Assembly (NCBI GenBank): GCA_001986395.2
Contig: MQVO02000015.1
Coordinates: forward strand, 620,001 to 684,000
Source: Irpex lacteus
Taxonomy: Eukaryota; Basidiomycota; Agaricomycetes; Polyporales; Irpicaceae
Length of the DNA: 64,000 bases
Direction of reading: 5' to 3'
Shown: one piece after another, positions 56,182 to 64,000 of the stretch
Layout of the letters: every line of letters begins with the position of its first letter
Position numbering within the stretch: position 1 is the stretch's first letter
Program-made: the position numbers and the translations under genes
Notes under the pieces: model-generated
Databases searched by the model: none
Told to the model about the DNA's origin: nothing
Seen by the model: only the letters and a program-made list of their open reading frames with translations

Positions 56182-56627
56182 GACAATTTTAGGGCCTCGA
56201 AATGCGTAGTTGCCGTCTTCAAATTTGAGCACAGTACTTAATCCGCCTGCATCCAGCAGTTCCTTCGATGTCCTTGTAATCACACATTTTCTACTAGTTA
56301 TGGATTCAGATTGTCATCGGATTTCTACAAGAACCATTTGTTCACTTATATGCAGGCTCTATGAGTCGTGCATCGACGATCTGCTTCGAAGGAGTACTAC
56401 TTATGGTACTACTAAGCTGTGTCGAATCAATGTCAGCTGATCTGGGCTTCATGTTTGACATAGTATAGTAAATACCTGCAAGTCATTTATCGCTGCGCGA
56501 GTTCCTTGCTAGAATATAAGCAGTGTATACGTAGAAACACGAAAAATTCGTTATATACAGACATCGACTTATATCATGACTCTACAAAGATATGCTGCTC
56601 GAATTAGATCTGGACCAACGAGAGATA
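56182..56627. other. intergenic region between convergent genes
   Basis: 3' flanks of the 55162 gene and of SQS1. AT-rich with several possible polyadenylation motifs. No gene seen. Confidence 0.4.
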
Positions 56628-59600
56628 TTAGGACATCGTAGCCCCAAGGCCCAACTTCGTCTTCTTCATCTTCGCTACCAACGGTGCATCCAAACCACCG
56701 GACAAACCAATCTGCTCGCCTTCCGCCCAGCCCATGGCGGCGAGCAACTTGAAACCAACGTTGCTCTCTCCGATCTTGGGAGCTGTCTGGCATGAAAGTG
56801 TAAACCAATGTCCCCAAGGTCAAAGCACGTCAGAAAGAAACGAACCTTTCCAACTTCCTCTCCCTCACGATGCTTCGCCAATGACGTCGCCGGCGTCCTG
56901 CCTTTCTTGCTCGGCCTCCCCCAATCGCCATCATCCTCTCTCAGAATCTTCTTCACCTTCCCCTCCCTGATGTTTGTACCTGTATAACTCGTCTTCGTCA
57001 AAGTCGTATATCTCGCATCTCCCTTCCCTTTACTCTGACTTTTCAGACTGAACGCGTCCGCGAGCTCGTGGATCTTCTTCCTTGTCGCCTTATCGCACGG
57101 AGGCAGAGTCATAGATGTGGGACCACCGCGTTTCTCGATGAACCTTCGAATTTGCTGCTCGAGCGTCGACAAGTTGACAACCCGATTGGGAAGCTCGATG
57201 GGCCCGTCTTCCTCGACGCGGGCAGCAGCGAGCATAGCTTTGAGACCCTTCTTGCCGCCTTTCTTCTTTGTCATGGGGTCCGCAGCGGCTTCGAGACGAG
57301 CAAGTTGGCGTTTACGCTTATTCTCGGCTTTCTGGGAGCGGTCTTTCTCCCATTGTTCCTGCAGATCCAGAGGAAGACCCGTGTCTTTGAACTTCTTCTT
57401 ACGCTCTGGTAGTTTGTACATCGTTAGCAGTAGCGAACTGAGCGGTGTGTCCGATACTTACTCGCAGGAGAGGCGAACTGCTGTTCATAATCGTCGAAAT
57501 CAAAATCGCCGTTGTGGATGGACTTGAACAGATGCTTCTTCTGCTTACGGTCTCTGCCCTCCAGGATATCTGCGTTAGCATCCAGGATGGCCTGAAAACA
57601 ATGAGTACGCGATTTGTCGGAAAAAAAAACGAGAAATGCTTACCTGAATCTCGCCGATAAAGTCCTCGTCACTTTCCGCTCGTGTCTCGTCAGGGGACAT
57701 GTCTTCGTCTTCGCCATCCTCGTCATCACTGCCAGAGTCGTCAAGAGGCTGAGCTCTTCCTTTCCCCTTCGCTGCGCTCTTCCTGATCTTTTCCAACCTA
57801 GCTTGGAACCCGCGACGAGGAGTCTCCTCTTCGTCGCTGGATAGATCGTCGTCATCCTCTTCGGCATCTCCTTCGCTATGACCGTCTTCTCCAGCATCCT
57901 GACCCCCCACGACGATCTCAGCACTCGCAACGAATACATCTTCCTCCTGCCTCACAGCCGCCTCTAACTCGCTGTCCGCCTCCTCCTCTTCTTCATCCTC
58001 AGACCCACTGCTCTCCACACTGCCCTCCTCGTCTTCCCTCCTCAACATCTCAGCATCATCCAAATCGTCCATCGTTACATGCTGCGCCCCCTTCGCGCTC
58101 ATACTCAGCACGAAACTGGTCATTGCCTTCTCATCCAATCCTTCATCAATCTCCATCCCTCCAACACCATTCGACAACTCCTCCACCGCGTCCTCGATTC
58201 TCGCCTCCTCATCATCACTACCAGAACCCCAATCCAAATCAGAGTCCCCACGACGTCTCTCGTTCCTCCGCGGGTCATCGACTTCGTGAAGATGCGCCTC
58301 TTCAAGCTGAGCGCCGAATACACCGAAATGACGGATAGACTTGCGACGCGGTTGGGGACGCCGGAGGGCTTTGGGTGTTCGTACCGGATGGAGTTTACGG
58401 GCGATCTTCTTAGGCTGGGTTGGTTTGTTGCTGAAAGAGAAGGAGACTTGTTCGAACGCTGGTGCGATCGGTGTAGTAGTAGACCCCTCGACAGTCGTGT
58501 CAGCCGATGTCTCTGCTTGAGCGGCGATAGGGACATGAAGTTCGACAGTTTCTGCTGTGATCGTGGTTTCGACGGTTTCGCTTGTGTCCATATCCACATG
58601 GGACAGATGTATTTCGCTCAGTTCGACGTTTGTGGATGCGACAACGCTGGGAGCTGCGAGTTTGGCGGCTTCAATAGCAATGTCCTCAACCTTGGTTTCA
58701 GATGCCAACGGTGCGGGTGTTGGCTCAGCAAGACGGGCGGCCTCTTCCGCATTGGCATGTGGAGCTTCATCTGCAGGAGCTTGTCCGATGGTGTCTTCGA
58801 AAAACAAGGGTTCGTCTGCGGACTCAATGGGGGCGGCCTCCTCGCGTTGTTGGATATCCTCGGCAAAGGCTAGTTGACCGGTCAATATCGAAGTATACGG
58901 AGCGATATGTTGCACAGGTTCAGAAGGCGGAGGCGTTACTGGACCTGCCCGAGGGTGTGGGGCAACGTAGACGATCACTTCATCCTCTATGTCTCCTAGT
59001 GCGCTCTCCGCTGCTTGCGACGCACGTACAGTTCTAGATGGAGATTGCAAGATTGCAGGGTTCGGGTCGATATAGAATCCGGTAAACTTCTCTTCAACAA
59101 CGGTCATATCTCCTGCTTTAGCCTGGGCGGTTCTGGCGGATGCGTCTACTTCGGCTTGCAACCTCCCAATATCCGCAAATTCTATTTCTTCAAGGGCCTC
59201 CTCTTCGCCTGCTCCATCATCTTCATCGGCGTCATCATCAACGTCGTCCTCGTCTTCGCCGTTGAACACACGGGTGACGCGGTCGGCTGTGGGAACATGA
59301 CTCTTCTCGTCGTTTGCTATGCAAGCGCATGAAGACAAAACAAGGCGATCACAAATAAGATAAAGGCTTACCTACTTCTTCCGCTAAGGGCTGCAGAATT
59401 TCCTCTTCCTCCTTGAATAATGTTGCAGTAAGAGTTGACCGCACGAATATTATAGGCCTGAGTAGAGGTCTATCCTCGTATAGGACTTTCGCCAGAGGAT
59501 AACCAGCTTGCAGTTTCCCGGAAAACATCCCTCCTCGCCCTCGCCCTCTACCTCGTCCCCTTCCGCGTCCTCGACCACGCTCAGGACTACCCTGCCCGCG

Positions 59601-60000
59601 ACCAACTCCAGCTATCTCCATGTCAGATGGCACATACTGCGAGTATACTCCTCTACCACGGCCTCTAGGTGTATCAGTGCCACGTGCATGTTTGAATCCT
59701 CCTCGAGGTGTATTTGCGCCATTTCCTCTACCTCGCCCACCGCGTCCGCGACCTCGAGGAGTGCTCGGCTCGTTCATCGATACATTTTGCGACGCAACTG
59801 TGCTTCGCTAAGTTTCAGTAACGTAAAGATAAACATAAAAGCTAACCTTCTTCAATGTCATATATGGTGAAATCTCCGAAATCGTTGGAGGATTGCCCTC
59901 CGCCTCTTCCCCTACCCCTACCTCCACCTCGTCCGCCTCTACCGCGCGGACCACCTCTTGGAGAGCCTCTATTCTTGTTCCCGTGTTTGCCTCTGGCCAT
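56628..60000 (-). CDS. SQS1: R3H and G-patch protein Sqs1-like
   Basis: A nucleic-acid-associated protein; the yeast homologue Sqs1/Pfa1 stimulates the helicase Prp43 through its G-patch in splicing and ribosome assembly. The N-terminus (MARGKHGNKNRGSPRGGPRG) and an exon with RGRGRGRGRGRGRG runs form RGG-type RNA-binding tracts. A very long acidic, Ala/Glu/Pro-rich central region follows in one 570-codon exon, with KALRRPQPRRKSIRHFGVFG in its middle. The R3H region has LEQQIRRFIEKRGGPTSMTL and KKIHELADAFSLKSQSKGKG, then the typical RYTTLTKTSYTG. The last exon is the G-patch: KIGESNVGFKLLAAMGWAEG and EQIGLSGGLDAPLVAKMKKT, ending GLGATMS. At least seven exons. Order and length fit Sqs1/SQS1 homologues. 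The start is divergent from USE1, 105 bp away. Confidence 0.92.
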
Positions 60001-60105
60001 ATTTCAAGAATACAGAGAAAGCTAACGATACAAAGAGTCCGAGAGAAAGGAGAGTGAGAGTTGGAACTTAGAAGTCGCACAAAATATTTGAAGTTGAAGA
60101 AGGAA
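60001..60105. promoter_or_regulatory. short bidirectional promoter between SQS1 and USE1
   Basis: Only 105 bp separate the two divergent start codons (60000 minus, 60106 plus). Both 5' UTRs and core promoters must lie here or overlap the genes. No clear TATA box. Confidence 0.55.
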
Positions 60106-61260
60106 ATGACTGACCCTCGGGAGTCGGATCGGCGAATGAGGTCAATCTCCAGCGCTTCCGCTCTCCTTACACGTCTACCGCCATCTCCTAACCAGACTTA
60201 CCCGCTCCTTATGAGTTTCACTGACTCTGAACAGGTCAGACATGACCGTGTAAATCTTGTAAGACTGGTGAGGAAGTTGGAAGAGGTCGTGGAGAGCAAC
60301 GAATGGCAGGAAGAGGTGCAGAAGCCGACGCGAGCAACGTGGATCAAGACCCAGGGCATGTTGCAGGTGCGTCTTGGTGTCCCTCGTCCAATAAACTAGT
60401 AATGATTCAGGTCGTTGACCGATTGGTACATCAAGTAGAAGGTGAAGTTTGCGCGCAAGCTGTTGAAGACTGTTGAACTCCACCATGCATTGGAAGACTC
60501 GTGAGTGTAACGCGTGCTTTTGGTGCGTGTAACAAGACTAACGTATCCCAGATCTCCGTCAACAAGACTTGACCAGTACGATGATACAATCCAAAGGCTG
60601 GAAGCTGTTGTGAGCGCGGCTCTCAAGGTTCGTGCTACATGTATTGTGCATCGAATGCTTTGTGACACCGTCCAACAGAAAGCCACGCCCAAAACGCGGC
60701 GTCCACCACCCATCTTACCCTCTCTTCCCCTCCCCATTATTTCTGTTCCACCTACTGCACCAGAAGCCGCGCCAGAGACGGTCATCGATATTGTTCCGGA
60801 AGATGAGGCGACCACACCAACCGCCGAGAACCCATCATCCTCTCCCAAGGCATCGACTATCTCTCAACTACCCGTGCGCCCACCCATCGACCCGACTGCA
60901 TCTCTTCTACCAGCAAGCACGCCTTCAACTTCAGAGAAGGCCACTCTTCCTGCCGGGACACCCGCGTTTCTTCAGAACTCTGCATCATTGCAAGAAGAGA
61001 TGTCCGACCAGCTCGCACAGATGGCTGCGCAGCTCAAACGCAATGCCATGCACTTTGCCAACTCGTTGGAGAAGGACAAGGCGGTCGTGCAGGATGCACA
61101 AGAGAAGATGGAGCGCAACTTCGACGTCATGACGAAAGAGCGGGTAAGGCTCAGGAATCACAGAAGCAAGAGCTGGGGAACGACGTGGTTGGTGATACTG
61201 AGTATGGTGGTAGCGGCCGTAGGATTTGTGGCGACCTTCTTCATTATCCGGATCACATAA
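60106..61260 (+). CDS. USE1: USE1-type ER SNARE
   Basis: A tail-anchored Q-SNARE for Golgi-to-ER retrograde fusion. MTDPRESDRRMRSISSASAL precedes a helical N-terminal region (RVNLVRLVRKLEEVVESNEW) and KVKFARKLLKTVELHHALED. A long Pro/Thr/Ser-rich linker follows (RRPPPILPSLPLPIISVPPT onward). The SNARE helix is SLQEEMSDQLAQMAAQLKRN, FANSLEKDKAVVQDAQEKME and RNFDVMTKERVRLRNHRSK. The C-terminal TM anchor is TTWLVILSMVVAAVGFVATF, with a short luminal end, FIIRIT. LTEEMVQLA-like starts and a DxxxLxxxQ-type central layer are typical of Use1. Introns are short. The ATG at 60106 is the first in frame, but the next Met (MRSIS) could also serve. Confidence 0.85.
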
Positions 61261-61603
61261 CAGCTTCGTCGTCTTGCATCGGAGTTATCTATACTTATTG
61301 CGCCCTCCTGTGGCTTGTGTTGTTGTGGACGAAGGCATGGGTACTATGTATCTGCACCGCTCGTCGTTGCTGTATGAATACAGTGCAAGCCGGGGTCGGC
61401 TTACTGGCGGTCTCGGGCTGGACGTTCCTGAGATCTCGTAGAGACCCGCGTGTTTTCTAAGGGTCAGAATGACCACTTGAGCGGTTGCAGTCATTTAGCA
61501 GGACGCTGATAACGCGTACCGGTGAACAGGTGCCGTGACTGTTCAATGTTCAACTTTCAATCAAGGCCCCTTGTCGCCCTTTCCGACTCTACAAACCATT
61601 GCC

Positions 61604-64000
61604 ATGGACCATAGACGGTGGACGCAGACTTTACTTGCAAATGAACTGGTCGAAGAAAGACTCAGACGGGGCGCAACGATGAGTAGCTTGGGTGTGCCTA
61701 GTGACAGGTATGACTATTAATAGCACTGGCCGCGTTTTCAAGCTTCTGACGCATAAATACGAGCAGGTTTTGGAAAGACGAAAGGTTCTTTCCTGCCTAC
61801 GTCGCGGTAGCTTCGGTAGCCGTGCTCGGTATTCAAGGGATACTCTCCACAGAATTACTCCGCCGTTTATTTTCCAAGAACACGCTTGAGAACAGCAATG
61901 AACAAATCGTGGTTCAAGAACAGCCGACTTCCTGGTTTGGCAAAAGGGGAACCACCACGATATTTGCTTTCAAGTTCACGCGACTTCTGGCATTGATCGC
62001 TCTGTTTGCTCTCACGGTGGTCTCTACTGCAGATAATACTTGGAAGTGGCACAACGTCGCTCTGGTGCTGACCTCTGTAAGTACAGCTGCCTCATAATGG
62101 GAAGTTCACAGCGCTGACTTAGTGCTCGTAGGGTTACTCAATCATTCTCGGTGCTTTCAATGCGTTTGCGACGGTTCGACCTGCAACCACGTTTTCCTTC
62201 CACTTATCCGCTGTCTCTTTTGCCACGCTTGCTCTGTATGTCTATCGCGACATATGGCCCTTGATGACTTTCACGCTCCGTCCTGCCGACGAAGCAGAGG
62301 GGCGAGTTTTATGGGCCAAGGTAGCTCTTGCAGGGCTCGTTGGTTTCGTACTTCCTGTCTTTGAGCCCTACCCGTACATTCCCGTGGATCCTCTTGTGAG
62401 TTTTCGTGCCTAAGCATAGAAGTTCTGCTCGTTATTAATACAGCGTTCAGGAGCCGTTCCCGGATGCCAACCCAGAGCAAACGGCTTCTCTATTTTCCTT
62501 GGTCCTATACATCTTCATGGACCCCATCATCATCCAGGCCTCGCGCGTCAGACATCTGAGCCATGACCAGCTTCCCCCTCTGGCGGATTACGATTCGGCC
62601 AAGGTTTTGATCAAGCGTGGCTTTCGTGTGAGTTGTATCCTGGTTTCAGCGGTCCGTCGCCTCAGAACATTATTCTCAGCATCTAGACCCATTCTCCGGA
62701 GCACCTAAACGCCATTTATTTTTCGGGCTTGTCTCCATTTTTAGACGGTCCTTGATTCTGCAGACTCTCTGCTTGGTGCTCCTGGTCAGTGACATCTAAT
62801 CAGTACTCCCCAACTCCTCGTTTATTGATAGGTCATGTAGGCAGCATTCATGATCGCTGGCCCCATAGGAACCAACAGGCTATTGACGTGCGTATGATCA
62901 CAGATTCGTACACATGAATCAAGGTTGACACGCCATGAGACTACCAGTTACCTCGAAAATGGCGGAGAAGATGCCATCGTCAAACCGTGGGTTTGGATTT
63001 TGCTTATCGCTGCCTCCCCAATAGGTTATTCTTTGATATGGCAGTTGTATTTCTACTTTTCGGTGAGTGTCGGCTCCGGATGGCATATCTGAACTGTTGC
63101 TCATTCTTTACAGACGTCTTCAGTTGTGCGCACGGAGGCGATACTCACGTCTCTCATCTTCGAACATGCCCTTCGCATCCGGCTGAAGGCAGAGATAAAT
63201 GATAAGAAGACAGGAGCTGAAAGTGTTCCTCTCAGTGCGTCTTCCAGCGATACAGAGCGCTCCAACAAACCTGTAGATGGCTCGGCTGAGGACGACGACG
63301 GACATACAGACCAATCGCGAAGTGTCACTGCTGCTTCGTCTACTGGCGCAACCACCGTGACCATCACTGCTCCGCAGGCAGCTGGCGAAGTCGTGGGCCC
63401 CGCCAAGGCTACTGCTGCTGCTGATACTGAGAAGGAAATCAAGGAGAAAACGCGTAACTTCATGGGCAAGATCAACAACCTTGTTACTAGTGATCTGGCC
63501 AATATCATAGCAGGCCGGGATTTTCTCTTTCTCAGTAAGTTAGTTTCATTCCCTACAATAGCAGGAAAGTGAAATACATTATTCTCGTACAGTCATTTCG
63601 TGCCCGCTGCAGCTCGCGCTCGGTGTCTGGTTCCTTTACGCGATCTTGGGTTGGAGTTCGTTCGTTGGATTGGCAGTGATGGTCGCATTAACCCCGGTAC
63701 CTGGGTGGGTGGCTACTTTGACGAATACTGTCCAGAAGGAGAAGATGAAGGCCACCGATGCGCGCGTCCAGAACGTTACCGAAAGTATGAGATCTCTCCA
63801 AATGGGATGTCCGGTTTACTGATCGTTTTTATACTTGCCAGTGATGGGGGTGCTACGTATGATCAAGCTCTTTGGCTGGGAGAATCGAGTCAAAGAATCT
63901 GTTGGTACGAAGCGGGAAGAAGAGTTGAAGTGGGTCTGGAAGGGCAAACTCCTTGGTATGATATCTGATATAGCTAAGTGCGTCGTGATTTGGAGAAACA
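61604..64000 (+). CDS. ABC transporter, ABCC (MRP/Ycf1/Ybt1-like) subfamily, 5' part
   Basis: The first part of a full-length ABCC exporter cut by the window end. MDHRRWTQTLLANELVEERL starts the protein. The TMD0-like N-terminus follows (FFPAYVAVASVAVLG, FKFTRLLALIALFAL, LVGFVLPVFEPYPYIP). The first core membrane domain then begins: QASRVRHLSHDQLPPLADYD is the conserved pre-TMD segment. AAFMIAGPIGTNRLL and KPWVWILLIAASPIGYSLIW lead to TSSVVRTEAILTSLIFEHAL, the typical ABCC coupling-helix region. LVTSDLANIIAGRDFL and LALGVWFLYAILGWSSFVG follow, then KMKATDARVQNVTESMGVLR and MIKLFGWESRVKES. The nucleotide-binding domains are beyond 64000. The many introns of 50-60 nt fit the family. Likely substrates are glutathione conjugates or other organic anions, inferred from family. 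Confidence 0.88.

Noticed and set aside
58079..58873. A 264-codon plus-strand ORF.
   Set aside because: Shadow of the acidic central exon of SQS1.

Overview
This is a gene-dense, intron-rich nuclear fragment from a filamentous basidiomycete, probably an Agaricomycete. The evidence is: many 50-70 nt GT..AG introns with CTRAY-type branch sites, F-box and 7-TM gene families typical of mushroom-forming fungi, an ABCC transporter and BCS1-like AAA proteins of fungal type, and conserved eukaryotic single-copy genes (ATG3, ERG19, SQS1, USE1, DAP1). There is no operon structure and I saw no rRNA, tRNA, CRISPR or autonomous transposon. All CDS spans run from start to stop codon and include introns. 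Splice models were made by hand from reading-frame continuity and splice consensus. || Layout: 1-621 is the 3' end of a CLC chloride channel. 767-1349(-) is a CoA-binding-domain protein. 2133-4515(+) is a membrane-anchored cysteine-synthase-like enzyme. 5144-7884(-) is an unrecognised protein with an internal domain duplication. 7885-10224 is gene-poor. 10225-11184(-) is a Ure2-like GST. 11770-12802(-) and 23608-24369(+) are two members of an unrecognised small membrane-protein family. 13209-13756(-) is a putative small gene and 13925-14223 is a MITE. 14947-18067(+) is a serine carboxypeptidase, 18357-19478(-) an aldo/keto reductase, 19721-20583(-) a cupin and 20854-22178(-) mevalonate diphosphate decarboxylase. 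24948-26236(+) is a multi-TM protein and 27003-28523(-) an F-box-like gene with an apparent frameshift. || 28880-30195(+) is a LYAR-type zinc finger, 30629-32063(-) ATG3, 32372-32969(-) a Yippee protein, 33215-34931(-) an MBIP-like coiled-coil protein, 35428-36167(-) a single-TM protein, 37135-38916(+) an F-box protein and 39242-39879(+) a DAP1-like cytochrome b5 domain protein. A gene-poor stretch follows. 43843-46577(+) is a BCS1-like AAA ATPase whose stop codon sits in a UGA-CUA context and is followed in frame by 85 open codons. 50072-51512(-) is a G-alpha subunit, 55162-56181(+) an unrecognised protein, 56628-60000(-) SQS1 (R3H and G-patch), 60106-61260(+) a USE1-type SNARE, and 61604-end(+) the start of an ABCC transporter. 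|| The genes form no single pathway; this is an ordinary housekeeping region with accessory family members between. The most unusual signal is the candidate programmed readthrough of the BCS1-like gene. Next are the new MITE, the paralog pair with a conserved intron, the duplicated-domain protein and the GST whose TATA box lies too close to its first ATG.
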